The notes beneath the pieces are model-generated. The model made no database searches and was not told the origin of the DNA. It saw nothing but the letters and a program-made list of their open reading frames with translations. The position numbers and the translations under genes were made by a program. Positions 53,939-64,000 of a stretch of 64,000 nt of DNA are shown piece by piece. Origin of the DNA: Anaeramoeba flamelloides. Lineage: Eukaryota > Metamonada > Anaeramoebidae. The stretch's first letter is position 1, and each line of letters opens with the position of its first letter. The DNA is taken from assembly GCA_027625915.1 (NCBI GenBank), contig JANTQA010000012.1, positions 3,804,501 through 3,868,500 of the forward strand. The letters are read 5' to 3'.

Positions 53939-55640
53939 TTTTTGATTGTATTTTTTGATAAACTATAAAAATAATTAATTTTAAAAAAATGACTCTTAGT
54001 TACTAAATTTCATCAGAAAAAATCTCTTGGTTTTGAAAAATCTTGTAACTTTTAGAAGTTTTTCACTTTAAAAGAATTGGGAAAGTGCTTTTGAGATTTG
54101 TAAATTTTTAGAAAAGTTTTTCAAAAACTTACAGACTGCCATCTTTATGAAAATCATGTGATTTTTTCTCTCGTGTTTACAACCTTGGCCTTCGTAATAA
54201 AAGTTTAACCAATAAAAACTCATTTTCCTATTTTTTAAAAATTTAAATTCTGCCAACTTTACTGAGAAATTTTTTTCAGGAGCCACGAGCTATTCAAACT
54301 TTCAATACAAAACACCATTAATTTATTTATTTTTGTCGACCAACCCAGATCCTCAGATTAGAACCAAGAGATATTTTTGAAAGTTTTTTTTTCTGTAAAG
54401 AATTATTCTTTAAATAAAAACAATGCTAATTGTTAAGAGAAATAGTACTTCTTTTTGTTTGAAAGATAAAAAAAATGTTCTTCCGAAAGATCAGTTCAAA
54501 AAAATTAGATTTTTAGATTGACTAAAACCTAATAATTTAATTTGATCATCTTATGTTTAACAAAAATTCGTTTGAATTTTATAAATATTTTGAAAACAAT
54601 TTTCAAAATGAAACTTGCCCATATAAAAACCTTCAGGTATATTGTTCTCATACTTTGTTAAGTTATATATTTTTTGGGTTCATCACTATAAATTTTTGTG
54701 GAAGGTCTGAAAAAACCATGTTGAGGGTCTAAAACCCTTCGAGATCTTGAAAAAATTTTTTGAAAAAAAAATCAAACACTTGCATATTTTACATTTTGAT
54801 AACTTCAACTTATTATAAACAAGAGTATTTATTAAAAGATCTTGGATCAACATTATTTTTTAAGACGTTTAACAATTTAAGTTGGAAAGTTCAATTTTGC
54901 GGGTTCTATTAAGATTTTTTTCAAATTTAATAGTGAAAAATTTGAATAATTTTTTTTTTTACACCTAAGAGTTTGTAATCATATTTTAAGGGTATATTAT
55001 ATTTAATAAATATATTTCAAATGGATAATCAATTATTTTTGATCATTAATGAATTATTTATTGAGTTAAATTGAAAAAAATGTTTTTGTTTTGATTTAAC
55101 GTTAGGTTATTTTTAATTTTTGTAATGAACAGAAAATTTTTGAAATTTTCAGTACTTTTCAAAAAGTAAAAAAAAACCTAGTACACTCACAATAATTATC
55201 ATTAGAGACTTTTTTTCCTCTATTTCAGCTTTATTGGATGAGTTCAATCTTTTCATAACTATTAGTTCTTTTCTATTAAATAAAATGGTTTCAAGTTGAA
55301 TTAAATTAAAATCCATCCTTCCCTTTATTTGAAATTTTAAACCAAAAAAAAAAAAAAAACACCTTATTTCCCAGACTAGCAACTTTTAAAAAATGTGGTT
55401 ATGTTGACAACAATAAATACAATAACCCCATGAATTTGAAGTTCTGGGATTTTTTTTTACATCATTGATAAAATTTATTATTAAAGATGAAAGGTTAATG
55501 AACAGTGATAATTACGTCTAACTTTTTTTTTTTTTCAATTTTTTTTTCATTCTAAAATAGTAAAATTATGGATACAAAATCTCTTGAAAGAGTTGCTTAA
55601 ACCCATTAAAATTTAATAAATGGGAATTTCTTTTACAAAA
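53939..55640. other. Intergenic between SRP54 and Prp39 (head-to-head)
   Basis: The genes diverge, so both promoters should lie in 53939-57281. No conserved promoter motif could be picked out of the A/T background. A small F-like fragment occurs at about 55090-55195 (TTTTCAAAAAGTAAAAAAAA then CCTAGTACACT). Confidence 0.45.
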
Positions 55641-55659
55641 AAACTTGAAACTTGTTTAT

Positions 55660-56160
55660 ATAATAAGTGAAGGGTTATTAACCCCCCCTTGTTTACCCTT
55701 AGGTTTTCCAGAATTTAAAAGAATTGAGAAGATTCTATGCTTTTTCTCTATTATTTTAAATTTTGGGAAATACAGGCACTCTATGACACATGACGAAACT
55801 TCAAGGTATTCTACGACCATTTAAAGGTACTTTCAGAATCCCCAAATGTTGATTTATGTAATTTATTACAAACTCAAAAATAATTTTATTATTCTCCACA
55901 AAGGCTAATAAGTACACTGTATCTTTTTTGTAATATTATTAGAATTATTATTATTTTTTAATATATTCGAAATATTAATTGTTTTCAATTCATTTTTTTC
56001 GATTATTATAATAGGCTGATAATTCCATCGAAAATGGTATAAATATTCAATGATTTCTTAATTGTTTATTTTTTTGCCTAATTCACAAAATTTTGATTTA
56101 TTTTTGATTCATAACGTAAGAATATCTGTTTAAGGAAATTTGTAAAAAAAATTTCTGAGT
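55660..56160. repeat. F-like start plus module G3
   Basis: The left edge (GTTATTAACC...TTACCCTTAGG) resembles the left edge of F1 at 43632. G3 (about 55835-56160) follows, with CTTTCAGAATCCCCAAA, AATAAGTACACTGTATC and ATAACGTAAGAATATCTGTT. The palindromic core of F is missing between them. Confidence 0.65.
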
Positions 56161-56289
56161 TTAAAAATTGAAGTTAAACCCTTCCATTTTAAAATCTCTT
56201 TTGTGGTTATATAATTCAAAATTTAAAAGAATCTAGTAAAATCTTTAATTTTGCTCAATACTTTTTAATTTTGGATTATCACCTTTAGT

Positions 56290-56735
56290 ATTTTTTTAAT
56301 TCCAGTAATAAATAGAAAATATCTAAAATTAAAAAAAAACACATTAAGTTTTTTTTTGATTTTTCTGTTTATTTATAAAATATATTGAGTTTCGTTAGGT
56401 TTTTTTGAGTTTTCTATTTTATTTATCATATCTATTGATTTTCGTTAGGTTTTTTAGAGTTTTCTATTTATTTGTTAAGTGTTCTAGGTTTTTTTGAGGC
56501 TTTCTATTTTATTTGGAAAATCTATTGATTTTTGTTAGGTTTTTTTTACTTTTCAAAATAAACCGAAAATTTATTAAAATTTTTTGTTTATTTCAAAAAG
56601 TAAAAAAAAACCTAGAACACTTCACAAATAAATAGAAAACTCAAAAAAACCTAACGAAAATCAATAGATATGATAAATAAAATAGAAAACCCCAAAAAAA
56701 CTTAGGCACTCTACAGCACTTGGCAACGTGACTGC
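56290..56735. mobile_element. Foldback element F2
   Basis: It has the same arms as F1, but with an extra tandem unit on the left side: three consecutive copies of the TTCGTTAGGTTTTTT / GTTTTCTATTTTATTT unit. The centre is GAAAATTTATTAAAATTTTT. It ends CTTAGGCACTCTACAGCACTT, paralleling F1. Confidence 0.8.
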
Positions 56736-57281
56736 TTATTTTAAATGTTATTGATTTGTATCATTTTTATATATTTTTGAGGAGTGTCTATATTTTCCAA
56801 CTTGAATATTTTCTCAAACTGTTAAAATTTTAAATAATTTTTATAATTTTATCTTTCTTATATCAGACCAAAATTTGTTTTTAAAAATTTCATTATTTCT
56901 ATTTCAAACCTTTAAAAATAAAAAATCCTTAAAGTTGTTCTAAATATTATTTACTATGACTTTTTCAAGTTTGAAATGTTTTAAAATTTGACATTATGCT
57001 AGAAAATCGCATAAACTCGTTCATTTTTAAAATTTTCATTCAAAAATCTATTTGAAAAAATATTGTTTTTTTTTTTAATGAGTGTTTTAATTTTTGAAAA
57101 CAAGTAATTTTTTGGACCAATTTCTTCAGAATGTACATTCTTTTTGAAAAGTGAATGTAAAATAATACAAAAATTCATCACATGTCAGAGTGAAAGTGTA
57201 GTCCTTAAAATCTAAAACAAGTTCCTTTCATAATTCATTTTTTAATTTTTTTTCCTTTTCAGCAATATTTTCATAGATATT

Positions 57282-60200
57282 ATGGATCTTGATAATAGTA
57301 TTACATCACTTCACGAAAATACTCTTGACTATACCATCTGGACTGAACTACTTCATGCAGCAGAAATCTCAACCGACATCCAATTAATTCGATCGATTTA
57401 TACTTCTTTTCTTTCTTATTTTCCACTCTTTTTCGGTTATTGGAAGAAATTTGCAAAGCTTGATCCTGACAGGGCATTAGAAATTTACCAACAAAGTGTT
57501 AAATCTGTTCCTCATAGCGTTGACGCTTGGATATTTTATTGTGATTATTGTGTTGCAAAGAGAGATGAAAATCATACACGATTGTAAATATCTCCAACCT
57601 AAAAAAAATAAAAAATAAAAAAAAAAAAAAAAAAATTTAAAGTAACCATGTCCTTATTTTGCTTCTTTTTTATTTCTTTCTTTTTTTGGCTTTGTTAATA
57701 ATTGTAGGGTTTTCCAAGAAGCAACAAAAACAGTCGGATCAAATTTTCTTTCTCATTTATTATGGAACAAATATCTTGAGTGGGAATTTTCCAAAAAAAA
57801 GCCTCAAAACATTACCAAAATTTTTCTTCAAATTCTTCAACAACCAATACAACAGTTAAGATATTTCTGGGAAAGGTAAAATTCACTCATTCATAATTTT
57901 CTTTAGGCTCTTTTTTTAACAACAAACTTTCAAATATTATTCGTATTTAGTTTTCTAAACAGTTAAGAGAATCCAAAAAGAGGTAAACACACAAAACAAT
58001 GCACATCACAAAACAATACACACACAAAAAACATTTTTATTGGATCGCTTTTCTTTACTTTTAAAAGAAAATTTGATTACAACTCTTTTAAAAAAGTGAG
58101 TACTAAAAGCTTTAAAATGGGTTACTAAAACTGTTTGGTTAATTCTTTGAGGTCGTTTGGTTCACACTTTAGAAAACTGTTAGTCCTCACTTTTTTAAAA
58201 TGGCTGTCACAAGAGAAATTAAAAGCTAACGTTTAAAAAAATAAAAAAAAAAATCTATTCTTTATGTCTTTTGATACAATTTCGTATATTTTTTATTTTT
58301 TCTAATTTCCAGTAATTGACACCAAAAATAATATTGACTCTTATATTATTATTAAAAATTGAATGGAAAATGTTGATCAATAAACTAATAAAGAAAAAAA
58401 AATACCAAAGACAATAAACTGAAACATTTTTTGCTTATCGTGAAAACATAATTAAAAATCTAAAAATTTTGAATTGAATGAAGAATTACTTGTCGGAATT
58501 TGAATTTAACAAGGTTAAAAAAGTTTAGAAACTCTGTTTTTTGATCCTAAGAGATTTATACAAAATAGATTTGTTTTGAAAAAACAAAATGTCTTGAAAT
58601 ACTACAATTTTTTGAAAAAAAAGAAGGTATTTATTTTTTTTTTTGGAATTATTTTTTTGGAAAACCACCATTCCAAATTCAAATTCTAAAGGATAAAAAC
58701 ATTATTTAGTTTAAATTAAAACTGGAAAACCGTCTTTAATTGCTTTTTTTGAAGTAAAATTTTCTATAAAAAAATTAAATATTTAATAGACATCGGGGAT
58801 TTGGCACTCATTTTCATTAATGGGATTTACTTTTTAAGGTTATTTATGACCAAGTTGGTTTTAAAAATTACAAATACACATCAGAAATAAAACCATTTGT
58901 AACTTGAATGATTGGTAGTAGTTAGATTTTATCTTTTTTTTTGGTTGAAGAAAATGACAAAAAAGAGAAATTTATTTTCTCAACTCATAGAAAGAATAGT
59001 TTAATTTCAATTTTGGTTTTAAAATTGTTTTTTTTTGGTGGTGTGTGTTCCACTCGGAACAGAAAAAAAAGGAGTTGTATTTTTCAAATAAAAAAATTTC
59101 AATGGAAATTTCCATTTTTTAACAAAAAAATAAAATGATTATCTTTATTTATTTGAATTTCCGCAAGAAAAACAATCCAACTTCAACCCTTTTGACTGAT
59201 CTTTCAATTCATTTGATTTTATTCATTAAAAAATAATAAAGCTTGAAAATATTATTATTTTTTTTCAATTTTTAAAAAAAGATTATGGGGGTTTGTTGAA
59301 CCAAAAAAGTGAATCAAGAATTGGTTTTAACAATATTCTAATCAAATTTAGGTATTTATATTCATTAAAACAAATTCTTTAAAAAAGGCATTATCCTCGG
59401 TATATTAAGGTATATCAATTTCCAAAATAGATAAAAAATTATTCGTGTTCTATTTTGCCGAAATCACAATAAAATTAATTTAATTTTAAGGATTTAAAAT
59501 CTAAAGAATCAAATTAATTAAATCCTTAAGAAAAAAATTGAAAAATCAAAAAAAAAAGTTTAAATACTGAAAATAAACTATTTTTCATAAATTTTGACTC
59601 ACTTTATAATGTTAATGGGAGTTGTTTTGAGGGTTTATTCCAGTATTCTTTACAAAAAATATTTTCAAATTTTTGGATCCGAATCATTTTTTCTAATTTT
59701 GCAAATTTTAGTTTTGCTTTTTCAAATTTTAGTTTTTCTTTTTCTTTTTTTTTTTTTTAAAAGATCATTGGAAAAAAAAAAAGAGATCTTCGAAAAGACA
59801 AATAACCACTAAGAAAATTTCGACTATGTAATGTCTTTGAAAATGGATTTAATTATTCATAAAAAATCTTGTTGTTCAACTTTTTTACAGTGAAAGTTCA
59901 GTAATAAAAAATCCGTAATGCTCATTTCAAAAATTGTGACTCACTTTTTTTTAGTTTTTGGTTTTATTTTTTTTAATTTTTAATATATCAGGCTTTTATA
60001 GATTTAGAATGACTTAAAAGAGAATTACAAATTATATTTAGTTATTAATTGTTCTTGAATACTAAAGGATAATTTTTTTTTTTCGATTTATCATTTCAGG
60101 TGAGTCACAATTTTTGAAAAAGAGTTTAGTTATTTTAAAAAAGTAAAAAAAAAATTTTATATGATTTTATCAGGATTAAAACTCTTTTAAAGTTTTGTGT

Positions 60201-63200
60201 TTTAATAAAGTGAAAATTTTTTTAAAAAAAGTGCTTTCCTTCACACTCCAAAATCTATACCACATTTAAAGGTTGAACCTTCACTTTTTTAAAACACAAA
60301 ACTTTCAAAAGGTTTTAATTCTGAAAAAGTCTTCACTTTTTTAAAAGGACTCACTACAAGGATAAAATAAAATTCCGAAAATTAAAGTTAGCCAAAACTA
60401 CAGATTGGATTTCAGTTATACATATTTTATAAATAATTTTTTCAAAGTTATGATGATTTTATGTAATTAAGAAAAGATAGCTATTGAACTCATTAAGATC
60501 TGAATATCCACCCTTTTTCAAAATTATTAAAAGAAAAAAAAAACACTTATTTTTCGGGTATTATTTTTTTTTATAAGAGTTACAATGAATTAACTTTTGA
60601 TTGAACATTAAATATGAAAAAAAAATGAATGTTAAAGTAATTTGCAGAAAAAAACCGGGAACGTATATAAAAACTCAAACATGGAAAAAAATAAAATGAT
60701 AAAAAATATTCTAAAAACAGGAAAAAAATCAGTTTTTTCAATTTAACATAGCGATATCTTTTGAAAGAAATATTTTATTTTATTTTTAAATTGAAAAAAT
60801 ATGATTCTTTTTAGACTATTAAAAAAATATATTGAAAATAATCTCTCCACTAATTCAAATAAAAATTTCAAAAATTTTCCAATTAAAAATGAAAAAAAAA
60901 ATTACTGAAAATTTTAATTTTTTTTTCAATTCACATTAATACCTAATAAAGTTGTAAACATTTTTCAAAATTGTTATGTATAATAGTGTTTATTATGTGA
61001 GTGTGTTTCAAAAAATACAAATTTTTGAGATTGTTTTTTTGAAAAAATTTTCCGAGTTATGTTATGTTATGCTGTAATTCAAAAAAAGTAAAAAAAATTT
61101 AAAGTTCAATTTTTCATTTTTATCAAATTTATGAACTTCTTGTTTTAAAATAGAACTATTGGCAAAGAATATTTTGAAGATCTACTAATTTTACAAAGTT
61201 TCTTTACATTTAAATCAATAAAATGCATTCTTCAAAACAAAGGTAAAAAAATTTCCAAAATGGAAAATAAAGCAAAAATTTTTTTACCTTTTATTTGAAT
61301 TTATTAGTAAAATTCAGCTGAATTTTTCTCCTGCTGTTGAATTCAAATTCATAAAATTAAACTTTTATATCGAAGTTCAATTAGCAAGAGCTTAATTAAA
61401 TTTCAAAAAATTTCCTTTTCCATTAATCTCGCCAAGATCTGGCGTTTTTTCAAATAAACTTTTGGAAGAAAATTTGAGGAATTGAAAGAAAATTATTTCT
61501 TGCTGATTCGGGAAATGACAGTAGCCAGTGTTGTAACAAAAAATTGTCTGAATGTCAAAAAATGTGAGCAAGACTTCTTTTTGATTTTTATTTATTTTTC
61601 TTGTGAACCTTCGTAAAAGTGTTAAAATTAATAAAGTTTTTTGAAGTTAATAAATGCTATTCATCAAGATTGAAGGCCTTAGCAAATTATGTTTGTAATT
61701 TTATGATTTTCTTATTTTAAATTTCATCAAGATCGTTCAAGTGCAAAAATCGAGATAAATTTCAAAATATCATGATAATCAATAAAAACGCTATCTTTAA
61801 TACAACCAAGATAATTGTCAAAATATTGTGATAAATGCCAAAATATCGTGATAAAAAATTAATCTTGATATAAGAGTTGATGATTTTTAGGGCTAACACA
61901 ACAATGTTTTTTAAAAAGGAAAAATTTTTTGTTTGATCAAAAAAACAGATATGTTGAAAAAAAAGTTATTCTTTTAAAAAAATCAACAAAAAAGATATTT
62001 AATTCAATCAAAGATCAGATCAAAAGATTTTCATTGTATTTTTTATTTTAATTTGGTTGACAGATGGATCGATCCTTTAGATAAACAACAATAGTAATAA
62101 CAAAAGGTAAATCATTATTTTATCAGTAGATTGTTGTATTATAAATTGCTATAAATTATAAACGCTTTTAAAAGTTCCAACCCTTCATGCGTTCTTTAAA
62201 GAAGGTGTCTTCGGTTAAATCATTTTATTTATTCTCAGAAAGTTTTAAGGAGATGGGTAATGTTTCAAAAGCTTTCTCAATAACCTATCCACAATATTAC
62301 TAATTATAAAGATTGTACGTACAATTATTTTCTTGTTTTTATTCTTCTTCTTCTCTTATCTTTGGCATTGCACAAAAAAATCAGCTCGGGTTTAAGGACT
62401 TTTTTTGATCAATTGATCACTAATAAGAAGGAAAATCCCAATTTCTTTATTCTTTTGATTGTTTAACTTGTGGAGATGAATACCCCCATTTTAAAAAACA
62501 CACATCTATTTTATATTCAGGTACATTTTCTGAATGGGGGCTTTTGTTGATTGATCTTAATATTCAGAGGAGATTTTAATTTTTAGGGTTGAAAAAAAAA
62601 TGAAAAGAAAAAATTTTTTATAAAGTACAAAAAATCTTAAAACCATTTTCCGAAATTTCTGTTTTTCAAATATTCCAAACATTTGAAGACAGATTATAAT
62701 CCTTTCAGCCATTTTATAACATTTTTAAAGCGGTGAAACGCGTTGTAAAAGTCTCAAATCTTTTTAAAAGTCAAAATCTTTTTAAAAGTCAAGATAGATT
62801 TTTTACAAATTAATTTCAAAAAAATAATTTTTTATTTTTTCGCGATAATTATTTAATCGCTATAAATGAATTTTTATATTTTTCGCGAAAAAGTTTATCA
62901 CGATAATATGGGGTATCGCTACTTTGTGATATATCGCAATTTTTTTTAATATTATCGTGAATATATTATTAATATCGTTCTATTATATGTTATCTTCAAA
63001 ACCTCTTATTTAAAAAGAATATAAATTAATGGGATAAAAATAATCCAATTAAACAGATCAAAAATTTTTGACTTTTATTTTACGAATAATCATATTTAGA
63101 ATAACAATTTTTAATAATTTCCTTGTTCTAAAAACTAATTAATTTGAATATTTCATTATATGTTCTCTATACACTTAAATTGTGAAAAGCTTTACAAACC

Positions 63201-64000
63201 ATGCATCATCAAGGCCAATTGAAGAATTAACCCCCGACGATGAAGATTTTAAAAAAAAATTATCCGAAATCACTGATGATTTGATGAAATTTCAAGAAGT
63301 GATGAAATACCATGAATCTACTTTAGTTCAAACAGTTAAAAAAATGAATGAGATAATTCCCTTTGAAAATAATATCAGAAGACCATTTTTCCATATCAAG
63401 CCATTAGATACAAAGGAAATCATGAATTGGAACCAATATTTAAACTTTGTCGAAGATAAATACCAAGAGAGCAAAAATGAAAGTAATGAAGAATTTGTGA
63501 TTCGGGTTTATGAAAGATGCCTAATCCCATGTGTATTATATCCAAATTTTTGGAAAAGATATGCCTTTTTTTTTGAAAACAACAATAAAATTGATAAGGC
63601 AAGATCAATCTTTTCAAGGGCCACTGAAAGTGTTGTTCAAAATAGGCCATCAATTTTCATTGCGTTTGCAGAATTTGAAGAAAGACAAAAGAACTTTGAT
63701 AGGGTGAACAAAATATTTGAAGGTTCAATGAAACATTTCAAAGATAAGGCCTATGAAATATACATCTTAAAAACCTTATTTGAAAAACGGCAATTAAAAA
63801 AAGATGAAAAGCAAGAAGAAAAAATTCTTCTCATCTATGAAAAGGCAATGCAAGAATGCACCGATAATGATAATTCAATTATGGTGTTGTCAATATCAAT
63901 GAGCCAATATCTATCATATCGCGCAACAATTGCAAACGAAACCCTGGATTTTAAAAATGAGAAAATTTTGATAAATAAAGGTCGAAATATTTTAAATAAG
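57282..64000 (+). CDS. PRP39: Pre-mRNA-processing factor Prp39 (U1 snRNP), 3 exons visible, 3' end outside window
   Basis: The exons are 57282-57583, 57708-57875 and 63190 to the window edge. The introns are 124 nt (GTAAAT...TGTAG) and 5,314 nt (GTAAAA...AAAAG). The visible product is 427 residues, with no stop before base 64000. It is a chain of HAT (half-a-TPR) repeats: YTIWTELLHAAE, FFGYWKKFAKLDPDRALEIYQQ, DAWIFYCDYC, LLWNKYLEWE, MNWNQYLNFVEDK, FWKRYAFFFE and RSIFSRATE. The block RPFFHIKPLD-x-x-x-x-x-NW is the Prp39 hallmark (human RPYFHVKPL-NWKEYLEF). Phase 2 joins at both introns restore the Prp39 spacing. Prp39, as a dimer or with Prp42, scaffolds U1 snRNP at 5' splice sites. The start ATG at 57282 is the first in frame and the N-terminus aligns with the first HAT repeat. 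Confidence 0.94.
57876..59594 (+). other. Left part of the giant Prp39 intron
   Basis: There are A/C-rich then A/T-rich stretches. A short inverted repeat at about 58086-58202 has TTTTAAAAAAGTGAGTACT facing AGTCCTCACTTTTTTAAAA. Frames of 60-70 codons here look spurious. Confidence 0.5.
59595..60070. repeat. Dispersed repeat I3
   Basis: It is the copy of I with GACTCACTTTATAATGTTAATG at the left, GATCTTCGAAAAGACAAATA in the middle and AATGCTCATTTCAAAAATTG toward the right. An inverted GGTGAGTCACAATTTTTGAA at about 60098-60117 faces the GTGACTCACTT at about 59935, so the right end is partly palindromic. Confidence 0.7.
60164..60330. mobile_element. Small MITE L1
   Basis: About 50-bp inverted arms: TCAGGATTAAAACTCTTTT then GTTTTGTGTTTTAATAAAGTG, facing CACTTTTTTAAAACACAAAA then AGGTTTTAATTCTGAAA. 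No ORF and only one clear copy in the window. Confidence 0.65.
60352..61053. mobile_element. MITE J2 (inverted, one end decayed)
   Basis: It starts CACTACAAGGATAAAAT and matches J1 in reverse orientation along about 700 bp, including ACGTATATAAAAACTCAAAC and TTTGATTGAACATTAA. The right end stops at AAAAATTTTCC without the CACTACAAGG terminus. Confidence 0.82.
61700..63005. mobile_element. Element E2 (~1.3 kb, left end decayed)
   Basis: The interior matches E1: AAACAGATATGTTGAAAAAA, GATCAGATCAAAAGATTTT, TTTGGTTGACAGAT then GATCGATCCTTTAGAT, CATTTGAAGACAG. The right end is TTATCTTCAAAACCTC. The ATCGCGAT palindromes are mostly mutated to forms such as ATCGTGAT and ATCATGAT, so it is older than E1. 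Confidence 0.82.

Larger units (their letters stand above)
57876..63189 (+). other. 5.3-kb intron 2 of Prp39, transposon-filled
   Basis: The donor is GGGAAAG|GTAAAATTC and the acceptor GTGAAAAG|CTTTAC. The join aligns with human Prp39 over the FKEHVQNN-LLTGEQF region without a gap. Inside lie I3, L1, J2 and E2 in series. No other gene is seen. Confidence 0.88.

Overview
The window reads as nuclear DNA of an AT-rich, intron-bearing unicellular eukaryote. The evidence is GT-AG introns in every gene that has eukaryotic orthologs here, canonical Ran, Rpt6, SRP54 and Prp39 proteins, long asparagine runs, and non-coding DNA built from A/T tracts. An RCC1-BTB fusion, a eukaryotic FtsX-type permease and an Asn-rich protein together suggest an amoeboid protist such as Anaeramoeba (Metamonada). 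That placement is inference, not proof. The standard genetic code fits, and all six stop codons visible are TAA.

Seven genes are supported. In order they are: a 5'-truncated Asn-rich protein with a NET/BET-like domain (3-2708, +); an intronless FtsX-type membrane permease (4138-7551, -); the GTPase Ran (19287-20071, +, 2 exons); an RCC1-repeat/BTB protein (25794-27677, -, 2 exons); a secreted right-handed beta-helix protein with a GPI-type tail (31265-33874, -, 3 exons); proteasome ATPase Rpt6 (42017-46979, -, 4 exons); and SRP54 (51987-53938, -, 3 exons). Prp39 is the eighth locus (57282 to beyond 64000, +). Its first three exons are inside the window and it runs off the right edge. Counting it, there are eight loci, two of them incomplete. 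They look like unrelated single genes, with no operon-like logic. Ran, SRP54, Rpt6 and Prp39 are core machinery for nuclear transport, ER targeting, protein turnover and splicing.

Most of the rest (about 70% of the window) is non-coding and largely made of short non-autonomous DNA transposons. Comparing the window with itself gives about a dozen families, named A to L here. They include TA-flanked mariner-like elements (D, E, J), TTAA-flanked piggyBac-like elements (C, K), elements with 3-bp duplications (A, B), a foldback family (F) with a linked module (G), other dispersed families (H, I, L), and one decayed Tc1/mariner transposase gene. Several are nested. One D copy carries a C insertion, while another D copy keeps the unoccupied TTAA site. 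A C copy and an inverted C copy form a 1.7-kb palindrome, and both carry the same B insertion.

The most striking architecture is in the introns. Eight of the eleven introns are 109-253 nt, but Rpt6 intron 3 is 3,361 nt and Prp39 intron 2 is 5,314 nt. Both are full of these transposon families. A third long intron (974 nt) splits the beta-helix gene. No tRNA, rRNA, CRISPR or retroelement was recognised.
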